Below are positions 8,716-17,188 of a stretch of 34,095 bases of DNA, piece by piece (position 1 is the stretch's first letter; each line of letters begins with the position of its first letter). The notes under the pieces were generated by a model. That model saw only the letters and a program-made list of their open reading frames with translations. It made no database searches and was not told the origin of the DNA. The stretch lies in the NCBI GenBank assembly GCA_900550285.1, contig URRW01000027.1, positions 1-34,095 on the forward strand. The letters are read 5' to 3'. The position numbers and the translations under genes were made by a program. This stretch comes from an uncultured Lachnospiraceae bacterium. Lineage in GTDB: Bacteria > Bacillota > Clostridia > Lachnospirales > Lachnospiraceae.

Positions 8716-10134
8716 TCAGAAATTCGCATACATGAACGGATTGTTCGCCACATTCGAGATCTGATATACGCATACCCAGAAAAGCACGAACAGCGCTGCC
8801 GTAACCAGCCTGCTCTTTCTGTGACGCTCAAACCACCGGCAGACCGCCGGGATGCAAAATACGCCCGCCGCCAGAAGCACCGGCCAAAAAATCGTAAACT
8901 CCTTCCAGAAATCGCCGGGGTTTACCGCCTCTCCGATCCCGAAAAACGGAAACAGCCGCGCAAAATACCGCCCAGCCTCTCCCAGAGAGGATACCGCAAA
9001 GAGCACCCACGTCAGCGGGATCACAAACAGTACATATAAATGCGAAAGCACCCTGCTCTTTGCCAGATATTTCCCAAGCCAGAACTTTTCAATCACGATC
9101 AGAATGCCCAGAACCAGTCCCCACACGATAAAATGCAGACCGCCGCCGTGCCAGAATCCGGTAACCGCCCATACAAACAGCAGATTTGCCGCCGTCCTGA
9201 CCGCGCCCTTCCGGTTTCCGCCCAGCGGGATATAAAGATAATCCCGAAACCAGCTGCCCAGCGTCATATGCCACCTTCTGTAAAACTCGCTTACCGACCG
9301 GGACGAATAGGGCTGGTCAAAGTTTTTGATGCGCGGCAGCCCGATCATCACGCCGATCCCGACTGCCATCAGCGAATATCCCGCAAAATCAAAATAAAGC
9401 TGCATCGAATAGCCAAAAGCGCCCAGCCATGCCAGCGGCGTCGAAATGCTTTCAACCCCGATCGTCTGGATGTCATTCCACAAAATCCCCAGCCGGTCCG
9501 CCAAAAGCACCTTCATGGCAAGCCCTGCTACGAGCATCCTAAGTCCGTCCTCCAGCCGCGCATAGGATAATTTTCCCCGTTTCAGCCCCTGTACTGCATC
9601 CAGATAGCGCATGATCGGCCCCGACACGACCTGCGGGAAGCAGCACAGATATGCCCCGAACCGGACAAAGGACGTTTCCGCTTCCGTATCCGCCCGGTAA
9701 ACGTCGATCAGATATGAAATGCTCTTAAACGTATAAAAGCTGATTCCCATCGGCAAAAGGAAATTCGCGTCAAAGGCATTGGAAACTTTAAAATACAGCA
9801 AAAGCCCCGCATTGCAGGCAATCCCGACGCCCAGCCACAGCTTCCGCCTTCCTTCCTCCCGATGCCCCTGCATATATTCCGACACCCGTTCCGGCTCCAG
9901 ATATTTGCCGAACAGGAAATTGACCATGCACATGCCAAGCAGCACCAGCACATATTTTGGCTCTCCCAGCCCGTATAAAATGATGCTGTAGGCAAACAGC
10001 ACATAGTTCCGGTATCTTACCGGCGTCAGAAAGAAAAGCAGCAAAAAAAGAGGCAGGTATCGGACCAGAAACTCCAGGCTGCTGAATACGAGCGTATGCA
10101 AACTTCCCAAATTTTCCAATCCAATTCCTGCCAT
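8716..10134 (-). CDS. MBOAT family O-acyltransferase (AlgI/DltB-like)
   Basis: Multi-pass membrane O-acyltransferase of 472 residues. Members move acyl groups, usually acetyl, across the membrane to surface polymers such as alginate, teichoic acid or peptidoglycan-linked glycans. The family core is clear: SEFYRRWHMTLGSWFRDYLY with His289, and a TGFWHGGGLHF segment with His329 and His334 near the catalytic tunnel, plus many hydrophobic helices. The SGNH partner follows at once, and the absence of dltA/dltC argues against D-alanylation. It begins 38 nt after ackA with no terminator visible between them, so it may be co-transcribed with acetate-metabolism genes. Start ATG has an AGGACGGG-like site. 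Confidence 0.93.
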   Translation of the reverse strand: MAGIGLENLGSLHTLVFSSLEFLVRYLPLFLLLFFLTPVRYRNYVLFAYSIILYGLGEPKYVLVLLGMCMVNFLFGKYLEPERVSEYMQGHREEGRRKLWLGVGIACNAGLLLYFKVSNAFDANFLLPMGISFYTFKSISYLIDVYRADTEAETSFVRFGAYLCCFPQVVSGPIMRYLDAVQGLKRGKLSYARLEDGLRMLVAGLAMKVLLADRLGILWNDIQTIGVESISTPLAWLGAFGYSMQLYFDFAGYSLMAVGIGVMIGLPRIKNFDQPYSSRSVSEFYRRWHMTLGSWFRDYLYIPLGGNRKGAVRTAANLLFVWAVTGFWHGGGLHFIVWGLVLGILIVIEKFWLGKYLAKSRVLSHLYVLFVIPLTWVLFAVSSLGEAGRYFARLFPFFGIGEAVNPGDFWKEFTIFWPVLLAAGVFCIPAVCRWFERHRKSRLVTAALFVLFWVCVYQISNVANNPFMYANF

Positions 10135-10172
10135 CGTTTATCCCGTCCTTTTTATTATGGGCCGGTATCGCG

Positions 10173-11375
10173 CTAACCTCTCACGATTGCGAGCGTATTC
10201 CTCGCGATCTCCAGCTCCTCGTTGGTCGGAATCACAAGCACTCTGGTCTTTGCCAAAGGTGCGGAAACATCCCGTTCCTTTCCCCTGACCTGATTTGCCT
10301 CCCTGTCGACTGCGACGCCCAGATAGCCCAGAGACTGACAGATCAGCTCCCGGATCACCGGGCTGTTCTCCCCGATGCCCGCCGTAAAGCAGATTGCGTC
10401 GGCCCCGTCCAGCTCTGCCGCATATGCGCCGATATATTTGACAACCCGCAGCACAAACGCCTTCATCGCCCTCGTTGCCGCCGGATTGTCCCCTGCCAGA
10501 TAAGCATCCTCCAGATCCCTGAAATCCGACGAAAAGCCGTCGGACAGTCCCAGAACACCGGATTCCTTATTTAAAATCCTCACTGTTTCATGAATGGACT
10601 TGCCGTCCTTGCCTGCGATCATCTCCACCGCGCCCGGATCGATGTCGCCGCTTCTTGTTCCCATTAAAAGCCCTTCCAACGGAGTCAGCCCCATGGAAGT
10701 ATCTATACATTTTCCGCCCCTGACCGCCGAAACGGACGCCCCATTGCCCAGATGGCAGATGATCAGTTTTGCTTCGTCATAAGGTTTTTCCAAAAGCGCA
10801 GCCGCCCGATGGGATACATAATCATGGCTCGTGCCATGAAACCCGTATCTCCTGATCCCGTACTGTCTGTAATACCGATACGGAATCGCATATAAATAAG
10901 CCTCCTCCGGCATCGTCTGATGGAACGCCGTATCAAATACCGCCACCTGCGGCACGCCGGGAAGCTGTTTTTCACAATCCTCAATTCCCTGCAGGTTTGC
11001 AGGATTATGCAGCGGGGCAAGCACGCTGCATTCCATGATCGCCTCTTTGACCTCAGGCGTAATCAGCGTCGCCTCTGAAAAGCGCTCGCCGCCATGCACC
11101 ACGCGGTGTCCCACCGCGCCGATCTCGGAAAGATCCTTCAGCGCGCCGATCTTGGGATCTGTGAGTGTCTGAAGCATCAGCGCCACCGCGTCCTTATGAT
11201 CCGCCATGGGAGCGTCCCACTTTTTCTTCTCACAGCCGGTCTTTGTAAAGCTGATCCGGCTGCCCGCAATCCCAATTCTCTCACATAATCCCTTGGCTGT
11301 CAATTCCTCAGTATCCCCATCTATCAGCTGAAATTTCAGCGAAGAACTGCCGCAGTTAATGACCAAAACCTTCAT
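10173..11375 (-). CDS. ackA: Acetate kinase
   Basis: Converts acetyl-phosphate and ADP to acetate and ATP, the energy-yielding last step of acetate fermentation. The 400-residue protein has the family start MKVLVINCGSSSLKF, the signature HRVVHGGERF, the nucleotide-binding HLGNGASV segment, and the FTAGIGENSP motif. It follows pta, which makes acetyl-phosphate, as in most bacteria. A 17-bp hairpin terminator lies between them, so ackA is either read through from pta or has a separate weak promoter in the 50 nt before its start. A GGGGG ribosome site lies 8 nt before the ATG. Confidence 0.97.
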   Translation of the reverse strand: MKVLVINCGSSSLKFQLIDGDTEELTAKGLCERIGIAGSRISFTKTGCEKKKWDAPMADHKDAVALMLQTLTDPKIGALKDLSEIGAVGHRVVHGGERFSEATLITPEVKEAIMECSVLAPLHNPANLQGIEDCEKQLPGVPQVAVFDTAFHQTMPEEAYLYAIPYRYYRQYGIRRYGFHGTSHDYVSHRAAALLEKPYDEAKLIICHLGNGASVSAVRGGKCIDTSMGLTPLEGLLMGTRSGDIDPGAVEMIAGKDGKSIHETVRILNKESGVLGLSDGFSSDFRDLEDAYLAGDNPAATRAMKAFVLRVVKYIGAYAAELDGADAICFTAGIGENSPVIRELICQSLGYLGVAVDREANQVRGKERDVSAPLAKTRVLVIPTNEELEIARNTLAIVRG

Positions 11376-11423
11376 CTTGCATACCCCCGTTTGTGATTTT
11401 TGAAACCCTCCTTATCATATTAA

Positions 11424-11466
11424 CAAAAACCTTTTGGATTTACAACCGGAATCCAAAAGGTTTTTG
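11424..11466 (-). terminator. Strong hairpin terminator between pta and ackA
   Basis: Perfect 17-bp inverted repeat (11424-11440 with 11450-11466, 9-nt loop). On the minus strand the 3' arm ends in GGTTTTTG followed by TTAAT, so part of the U-run is inside the stem. It starts 50 nt after the pta stop and ends 49 nt before the ackA start. Confidence 0.85.
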
Positions 11467-11515
11467 GGTAAAATTTATTATTTTTATGTAAAATTCATTA
11501 AAATTTTGTCATCTT

Positions 11516-12517
11516 TTACATCAACTGTGCCTGTACTGCCGTCAGCGCAACGACGCCTACGATGTCCTCCCAGGAACAGCCTCTGGACAGGTCGTTGACG
11601 GGCTTTGCGATTCCCTGAAGCATCGGGCCGTAAGCCTCCGCCTTTGCCAGACGCTGCACCAGCTTGTAGCCGATGTTGCCGCAGTCCAAGTTCGGGAATA
11701 CCAAAACGTTTGCCTTGCCTGCCACTTCGCTTCCGGGCGCTTTGGATTTTGCAACGGAAGGAACGATCGCCGCGTCTGTCTGCAGCTCGCCGTCCAGCGT
11801 CAGTCCGGGATACTGCTCATGGGCGATCTCCACCGCTTTTACAACCCTGTCAACAAGCGGGTGCTTCGCGCTTCCCTTCGTGGAATGGGAAAGCATCGCG
11901 ATGATCGGTTTTGCGCCTACCAGCGTCTTGAAACTCTTCGCACTCGTGTCTGCGATCGCCGCCAGCTCTTCCGCCGTCGGATCCTGATTCAGGCCGCAGT
12001 CCGCAAAAAGGAACGTCCCGTTCTCGCCGTATTCGCAGTTGGGCACATCCAGAATAAAGAAGCCGGATACCAGCTTTACGCCCGGAGCGGTCTTTAAGAT
12101 CTGCAGCGCGGGACGGAGCGTATCAGCCGTCGCGTGGCATGCGCCCGCAACCATGCCGTCTGCGTCGTTTGCCTTTACCATGATGACGCCAAAGGTCAGA
12201 TTGTCGGTCAGAAGGATCTGCTTTGCCTTCTCCTTCGTCATTCCCTTATGCTTTCTCGTTTCATATAAGAGCTCCACATATTCGTCCAGCTTGTCGCAGT
12301 TGTTCGGATCCACAACCTTTACGCCGCTTAAATCCACTTCCAGCCATCCTGCGCCGTCCATGATCTTTTCCTCATTGCCGACCATAATAATATCTGCGAT
12401 CCCCTCTTCGATAATGTGGGACGCCGCGATCAGCGTTCTCTTGTCGTTCGTCTCCGGCAGCACGATCGTCCGCTTATCCGCTCTGGCTTTTTCTTTGATG
12501 GTATCAATGTAAGACAT
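11516..12517 (-). CDS. pta: Phosphate acetyltransferase
   Basis: Converts acetyl-CoA and phosphate to acetyl-phosphate and CoA, feeding AckA for ATP synthesis during fermentation. The 333-residue length is that of the short, catalytic-domain-only Pta of Firmicutes, without the N-terminal regulatory domain of the E. coli enzyme. Typical segments are RTIVLPETNDKRTL near the start, VAGACHATADTLRPALQ in the middle, and NVLVFPNLDCGNIGYKLVQR near the end. It has its own promoter with nearby inverted repeats. Confidence 0.97.
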   Translation of the reverse strand: MSYIDTIKEKARADKRTIVLPETNDKRTLIAASHIIEEGIADIIMVGNEEKIMDGAGWLEVDLSGVKVVDPNNCDKLDEYVELLYETRKHKGMTKEKAKQILLTDNLTFGVIMVKANDADGMVAGACHATADTLRPALQILKTAPGVKLVSGFFILDVPNCEYGENGTFLFADCGLNQDPTAEELAAIADTSAKSFKTLVGAKPIIAMLSHSTKGSAKHPLVDRVVKAVEIAHEQYPGLTLDGELQTDAAIVPSVAKSKAPGSEVAGKANVLVFPNLDCGNIGYKLVQRLAKAEAYGPMLQGIAKPVNDLSRGCSWEDIVGVVALTAVQAQLM

Positions 12518-12586
12518 TGTCCTGTGCTCTCCTTTCCTGTTGCCCGCCTGCCTCTTCCCTTTCGTGCAGGTCTGTCTTTACCATAA

Positions 12587-12614
12587 ATTATACCATCTTA
12601 CAGGTTGTATACAA
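12587..12614 (-). promoter_or_regulatory. Predicted pta promoter
   Basis: Minus strand: -35 TTGTAT (12609-12614), 16-nt spacer, extended -10 TGGTATAAT (TATAAT at 12587-12592). The -35 box lies inside the palindrome TTGTATACAA (12605-12614). Confidence 0.75.
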
Positions 12615-12641
12615 GTGATTTTTACAGAAAATCTTGTACAA
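12605..12641. promoter_or_regulatory. Inverted-repeat block at the pta promoter (candidate operator)
   Basis: Nested symmetry: palindrome TTGTATACAA (12605-12614), GATTTT-N5-AAAATC (12617-12633), and palindrome TTGTACAA (12634-12641). Together they form an imperfect 37-bp inverted repeat covering the -35 box and the bases just upstream. Redox and carbon regulators such as Rex and CcpA control acetate genes in Firmicutes, but this does not match either consensus well. Confidence 0.5.
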
Positions 12642-12663
12642 AATAAAGGACATTGTATCATAG

Positions 12664-12707
12664 AAAAAGCGGCCTTTTGCGGAAGATCTCTTTCCGCAAA
12701 AAGCCGC
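12664..12707 (-). terminator. Rho-independent terminator after groEL
   Basis: A 16-bp stem with one mismatch (12669-12684 with 12692-12707) followed on the minus strand by five T, starting 17 nt past the groEL stop. It insulates groESL from pta. Confidence 0.9.
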
Positions 12708-12724
12708 TCTGTTTCAGCCGGGTT

Positions 12725-14350
12725 TTACATCATTCCCATGCCGCCTGCGCCGCCGGCGGGCATTGCAGGGGTTTCTTCTTTGATATTTGCAACAACGGAC
12801 TCTGTTGTCAGCAGTGTGCTTGCAACGCTGGTCGCGTTCTGAAGGGCGCTTCTTGTTACCTTTGCGGGATCCAGAATGCCGTCCTTGATCATGTCAACAT
12901 ACTCTTCCTTGAGCGCGTCGAAGCCAACGCCTGCAGGGGATTCCTTTACCTTGTTGATGATTACGCTGCCTTCCAGGCCTGCGTTTGCAGCGATGTAGTA
13001 CAAAGGAGCTTCCAGCGCCTTCAGCACGATCTTCGCACCTGTCTTCTCATCGCCCTCCAGCGTATTTGCCAGAGCTTCCACATCCTTTGCAGCGTGGATA
13101 TATGCGGAACCGCCGCCTGCGATGATGCCTTCCTCAACTGCCGCGCGGGTAGCTGCCAGAGCGTCCTCCATGCGCAGCTTCGCTTCCTTCATCTCTGTCT
13201 CGGTCGCAGCGCCTACACGGATAACCGCTACGCCGCCTGCCAGCTTCGCCAGTCTCTCCTGCAGCTTCTCTTTATCAAAATCAGACGTTGTCTCCTCGAT
13301 CTGCTTCTTGATCTGGGCAACTCTTGCCTGAATTGCAGCCTTGTCTCCTTCGCCGTCTACGATGATGGTGTTCTCTTTCTGAACCTTAACGGATTTTGCA
13401 CGGCCAAGCATATCCATCGTCGTCTCTTTCAGCTCAAGGCCAAGCTCGGAGCTGATCACCTGACCGCCTGTCAGGATTGCGATGTCTTCCAGCATAGCCT
13501 TTCTTCTGTCGCCGTAGCCGGGAGCCTTTACCGCAACTACGTTGAAGGTGCCGCGCAGCTTGTTGACGATCAGGGTCGTCAGTGCCTCGCCCTCTACGTC
13601 CTCAGCAATGATCAGCAGCTTCGCGCCGGACTGTACGATCTGCTCCAGTAAAGGCAGGATCTCCTGAATATTGGAAATCTTCTTATCTGTGATCAGGATG
13701 TACGGATTATCCAGAACCGCTTCCATCTTATCCATATCGGTTGCCATATAAGCGGAAATATAGCCTCTGTCGAACTGCATGCCTTCTACCAGATCCAGCT
13801 CGGTTTTCATGGTCTTGCTCTCTTCGATGGTAATAACGCCGTCGTTGGAAACCTTTTCCATTGCGTCCGCTACCATCTGGCCTACCTCGTCGCTTGCGGC
13901 AGAGATTGCGGCAACTCTTGCGATGTGGTTCTTGCCGTTTACCTTCTGGCTCATCTTTGCGATTGCTTCAACCGCACATTCCGTAGCCTTCTGCATACCC
14001 TTTCTTAAAATGATCGGGTTTGCGCCTGCTGCCAGATTGCTCATGCCTGCGCCGATCATCGCCTGTGCCAGAACGGTTGCTGTTGTAGTACCGTCGCCTG
14101 CCACGTCGTTTGTCTTTGTAGCGACCTCTTTTACAAGCTGTGCGCCCATGTTCTCGAACGCATCCTCCAGCTCAATCTCCTTTGCGATCGTTACGCCGTC
14201 GTTAGTGATCAGCGGAGCGCCGTAGGATTTGTCCAGAGCCACGTTGCGGCCCTTAGGTCCTAATGTCACCCTTACGGTATTTGCCAGCTTATCAACACCT
14301 GCTTCCAGTGCTGCACGCGCTTCTGCGCCATATTTGATTTCCTTTGCCAT
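12725..14350 (-). CDS. groL: Chaperonin GroEL (Hsp60)
   Basis: ATP-dependent 14-mer folding chamber that works with GroES. The 541-residue protein has the canonical start MAKEIKYGAEARAAL, the ATP-binding DGTTTATVLA segment at about residues 86-95, the signature AAVEEGIIAGGGSA, and the GGM-rich tail ending GGAGGMGMM. It starts 57 nt after groES with an AGGAGG-like site and shares its heat-shock promoter. Confidence 0.99.
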   Translation of the reverse strand: MAKEIKYGAEARAALEAGVDKLANTVRVTLGPKGRNVALDKSYGAPLITNDGVTIAKEIELEDAFENMGAQLVKEVATKTNDVAGDGTTTATVLAQAMIGAGMSNLAAGANPIILRKGMQKATECAVEAIAKMSQKVNGKNHIARVAAISAASDEVGQMVADAMEKVSNDGVITIEESKTMKTELDLVEGMQFDRGYISAYMATDMDKMEAVLDNPYILITDKKISNIQEILPLLEQIVQSGAKLLIIAEDVEGEALTTLIVNKLRGTFNVVAVKAPGYGDRRKAMLEDIAILTGGQVISSELGLELKETTMDMLGRAKSVKVQKENTIIVDGEGDKAAIQARVAQIKKQIEETTSDFDKEKLQERLAKLAGGVAVIRVGAATETEMKEAKLRMEDALAATRAAVEEGIIAGGGSAYIHAAKDVEALANTLEGDEKTGAKIVLKALEAPLYYIAANAGLEGSVIINKVKESPAGVGFDALKEEYVDMIKDGILDPAKVTRSALQNATSVASTLLTTESVVANIKEETPAMPAGGAGGMGMM

Positions 14351-14407
14351 GATAAATAGCCTCCTTTAATGATGCCTTGATTTCTTCAGCTGCCGGATCG
14401 GAAGGGC

Positions 14408-14695
14408 TCAGCCTTCGATCACTGCGAGAATGTCGGACTGTTTTACGATGATGTACTCCTCGTCGTCCAGCTTCACATCGGTTCCTGCATATTTGGAATA
14501 GATAACCTGATTTCCAACGGAAACCTCCATCTTTACTTCCTTGCCGTCTACCATTCCGCCGGGACCTACTGCAACGACCTCAGCCTGCTGGGGTTTTTCT
14601 TTGTTCTGGCCGGGAAGGACGATACCGGATTTGGTTGTCTCTTCTGCCACTAACTGCTTCAATACAACTCTGTCGCCTAAGGGTACTAACTTCAT
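14408..14695 (-). CDS. groES: Co-chaperonin GroES (Hsp10)
   Basis: Heptameric lid of the GroEL chamber. The 95-residue protein starts MKLVPLGDRVVLKQ and has the mobile-loop region around ETTKSGIVLPG. An in-frame ATG 57 nt further upstream at 14752 lies inside the CIRCE operator and is not a likely start; the ATG at 14695 has a good AAGGAGG site. First gene of the groESL operon. Confidence 0.98.
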   Translation of the reverse strand: MKLVPLGDRVVLKQLVAEETTKSGIVLPGQNKEKPQQAEVVAVGPGGMVDGKEVKMEVSVGNQVIYSKYAGTDVKLDDEEYIIVKQSDILAVIEG

Positions 14696-14741
14696 AATAA
14701 CTGCCTCCTTATATAAAATAGGTTTGCTTTCATTTGTGTTG

Positions 14742-14768
14742 TTAGCACTCATTTATCCTGAGTGCTAA
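14742..14768 (-). promoter_or_regulatory. CIRCE operator (HrcA-binding site)
   Basis: Perfect CIRCE inverted repeat: TTAGCACTC (14742-14750), 9-nt spacer, GAGTGCTAA (14760-14768). The HrcA repressor binds this element and releases it on heat stress. It lies between the promoter and the groES start. hrcA itself is not in the window. Confidence 0.97.
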
Positions 14769-14779
14769 GCACTATATGT

Positions 14780-14808
14780 ATATTATGTTCCCGCCCGCAA
14801 ACTTGCAA
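14780..14808 (-). promoter_or_regulatory. groESL promoter
   Basis: Minus strand: -35 TTGCAA (14803-14808), 17-nt spacer, -10 TATAAT-like TAATAT (14780-14785). The predicted start site falls at the edge of the CIRCE element, the usual arrangement for HrcA control. The remaining gap up to 14980 is T-rich on the plus strand and holds no gene I can support. Confidence 0.8.
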
Positions 14809-14980
14809 CGTCATTTACGGGAATATAATTTCCAATATCTGCTGTTTTCTTAAAATATCTCTTATTTTCTTCTGTTTTCTTATGTAAGTTCGGAAAGTGT
14901 GATTTCATACTTTTTTTAGATTTTCCATCTTGGGCAAGCGTCATGAAGAACGGCGGCTGCATCTGCCCGAATCCGGAAAC

Positions 14981-15030
14981 AAAAAAGAACCCGGTATGGA
15001 TCAGCATTCCGCCGATCTGCCGGGTTCTTT
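14981..15030 (-). terminator. Rho-independent terminator after efp
   Basis: An 11-bp stem (14984-14994 with 15020-15030, 25-nt loop) ends on the minus strand in a T-run that overlaps the stem end. T-rich flanks on both sides mean it could also work on the plus strand. Confidence 0.85.
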
Positions 15031-15044
15031 GTTTTTTCAGAAAA

Positions 15045-15602
15045 TTATACTCTGGACAGATATTCGCCTGTTCTGGTATCGATCTTGATCACGTCGCCTT
15101 CTTCTACGAACAGCGGTACATAAACCAGCGCGCCTGTCTCAACGGTAGCGGGCTTGCTTGCGCCGGTAGCGGTATCACCTTTAAAGCCGGGCTCTGTCTC
15201 TGTGATCGCCAGCTCTACAAACAGCGGAGGCTCCACTGCGAATACGCTGCCGTTATGGGAACAGATCTTGCAGGTCTCATTCTCCTTAACGAATTTCAGG
15301 GCATCGCCGATGGACTCCTGATTCAGAGAAATCTGATCGTAAGTCTCCATATCCATGAATGTATACAGATCGCCGTCATTGTACAGATACTGCATATCTC
15401 TTCTGTCGATACGCGCGGTAGGGCACTTCTCGGTCGGGCGGAAAGTCTTCTCCACTACACCGCCGCTCTTGATATTTTTCAGCTTGGTTCTGACAAACGC
15501 CGCGCCTTTACCGGGCTTAACGTGCTGGAACTCAATAATCTGGTAAATATTGCCCTCAAATTCAATGGTAACGCCATTTCTGAAATCACCTGCAGAAATC
15601 AT
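15045..15602 (-). CDS. efp: Elongation factor P
   Basis: Translation factor that relieves ribosome stalling at polyproline stretches. The 185-residue length and the three-domain beta fold pattern fit. The tip loop KPGKGAAF carries Lys32, the position modified in many bacteria. No modification enzyme is encoded in the window. The ATG has a strong AGGAGGA site and the gene has its own promoter and terminator, so it is monocistronic. Confidence 0.97.
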   Translation of the reverse strand: MISAGDFRNGVTIEFEGNIYQIIEFQHVKPGKGAAFVRTKLKNIKSGGVVEKTFRPTEKCPTARIDRRDMQYLYNDGDLYTFMDMETYDQISLNQESIGDALKFVKENETCKICSHNGSVFAVEPPLFVELAITETEPGFKGDTATGASKPATVETGALVYVPLFVEEGDVIKIDTRTGEYLSRV

Positions 15603-15645
15603 ACAAAATCTTCCTCCTAAATAATCACGGTTTCAATACCATACA

Positions 15646-15674
15646 AGTGTATCCTAAAAACCCGCATATTTCAA
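15646..15674 (-). promoter_or_regulatory. Predicted efp promoter
   Basis: Minus strand: -35 TTGAAA (15669-15674), 17-nt spacer, -10 TACACT (15646-15651). The -35 box overlaps the stop codon of the upstream histidine kinase gene. Confidence 0.6.
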
Positions 15675-17188
15675 CTGTTTTTTTCAGTTTTTTCCTTTTC
15701 TTCCCCGATTCCTTCTTTTACAAGCTCCAGCTCAAACCAGAATGCCACGCCGTTTTTGTAATTGATCACGCCGTATTTCTGGTTCATGGACTCCATGATC
15801 GCCTTGACGATGGACAGCCCGACGCCGCTTCCGCCGTACTCCCTCGTCCTTGCCTTATCCACCTTGTAAAACTTCTCCCACAGATGCGCAAGCGATTCCT
15901 CCGGGATCGGCGCGCCCGTATTGAACACCGAAACGCGCGCCCGCGAATCGTCCCGGGTGATCCTGACCTCAATGACCTTATCCCCGTCGCAGTGGTTCAC
16001 GGCATTGGAAAAGTAGTTCATCACCACTTCTTCCACCTTGAATTCATCGCCCCAGACGTATACGGGCTCCGTCTTTTCCATGCGGACGCTGATGCCGTTC
16101 TGCTTTGCCAAAAGATCCGCCGACTGCAGGTAGTTGTTCACAAGCGCGGCAATGTCAAAGCGTTCCATGGAAACCACGTCGTTTCCGGATTCCAGCTGGT
16201 TTAATGTTAGCAGCTTTTTGACCATGTTGTTCATTTTCCCCGCTTCGTCCACGATCACGTCACAGTAAAACTTCCTGCTCTCAGGGTCGCTGTTAACGTC
16301 CTCCAAAAGCCCCTCCGCATAGCCCTGGATGAGCGCGATCGGCGTTTTCAGCTCATGGGAAACATTTGCCAGAAATTCCCGGCGCACCTGATCGATCTCC
16401 TCTTTTTTCTGGATGTCGCGGGTCAGTTCGTTATTTGCCGTTTTCAGCTCCGAAATCGTCTGCTCCAGTGTATCGGAAAGCCTGTTGATATTCTCTCCCA
16501 AAAGCCCGATCTCATTCCGGCTCGTCCCTACATATCTGGCGGTAAAATCCAGATGGCTCATCCGTTTGGAAATATCCGCCAGCTGCAGGATCGGATTCGT
16601 GATCCTGCGGGATACGTACCAGATCAGGATCCCGCTGAGCACGCAGGCAAAAATACCCACAAACGCCAGAAAACGGTTGGCGATCTGCACGCTGTCCCGG
16701 ATGCCCTCCAGCGCGGAACGGATAATAAAAAAGTATCCGCCCGGCAAAACGCCCCAGATCTCAATATATTCCATCTGCGCCCTCGTGTCCTTTACCTGCG
16801 CGATGATATAGCCGTCCCCGTGATCCATGATCTCATACTGTTCGCTGGAAAGGGCGAACAGATGCTGCAAAAGCTGCTGCTTTAAAAAATCCGCGCCGCC
16901 TCCGGAATCCTCGACCACCTGGGAATTGGCGTCCAAAACGAGCAGCGCCAGATTATATTTGGAACACTTCTGCTGCAGGATCAGCTCAAATTCCTCCGTG
17001 TTGATCCGGTTATCCCCGACCGCCTCCACCAGATCCCCGTGAAGCTCCAAAAGAACCGCTTTTTTATTGGAAATATAATATTTTTGCAGAAACGTGCTGT
17101 TTAAAAACCAGCAAAATAAAATCGCCGCCGCCATCAGGCCGATGAAAATTCCCGCAAACTGCCTGCGGATAGAATATTTCATGCTCAT
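15671..17188 (-). CDS. Sensor histidine kinase
   Basis: Membrane sensor kinase of 505 residues, partner of the response regulator just upstream. Order of parts: TM1 (about 11-30), extracellular sensor region (about 31-170), TM2 (about 172-192), HAMP linker (about 193-245), HisKA with the H-box FLANVSHELKTP and phospho-accepting His278, then the HATPase domain with N-box NYFSNAVNH (about 391-399) and a GGSGVGLSI G-box. The start codon overlaps the regulator's stop as ATGA (17185-17188), showing translational coupling. The signal is unknown. The overall type resembles envelope-stress and PhoR/VanS-like kinases. Confidence 0.95.
   Translation of the reverse strand: MSMKYSIRRQFAGIFIGLMAAAILFCWFLNSTFLQKYYISNKKAVLLELHGDLVEAVGDNRINTEEFELILQQKCSKYNLALLVLDANSQVVEDSGGGADFLKQQLLQHLFALSSEQYEIMDHGDGYIIAQVKDTRAQMEYIEIWGVLPGGYFFIIRSALEGIRDSVQIANRFLAFVGIFACVLSGILIWYVSRRITNPILQLADISKRMSHLDFTARYVGTSRNEIGLLGENINRLSDTLEQTISELKTANNELTRDIQKKEEIDQVRREFLANVSHELKTPIALIQGYAEGLLEDVNSDPESRKFYCDVIVDEAGKMNNMVKKLLTLNQLESGNDVVSMERFDIAALVNNYLQSADLLAKQNGISVRMEKTEPVYVWGDEFKVEEVVMNYFSNAVNHCDGDKVIEVRITRDDSRARVSVFNTGAPIPEESLAHLWEKFYKVDKARTREYGGSGVGLSIVKAIMESMNQKYGVINYKNGVAFWFELELVKEGIGEEKEKTEKNS

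Noticed and set aside
8716..10134. DltB of a D-alanylation operon
   Set aside because: No dltA, dltC or dltD nearby; the SGNH partner fits O-acetylation better.
12653..13651. Plus-strand frame of 332 codons opposite groEL
   Set aside because: groEL is certain on the other strand; the antisense product has no recognisable features.
14783..15007. Minus-strand frame of 74 codons between efp and groES
   Set aside because: It overlaps the efp terminator and the groES promoter, has no family features and no ribosome site.
14943..15620. Plus-strand frame of 225 codons opposite efp
   Set aside because: efp is certain, and the frame runs through its terminator.
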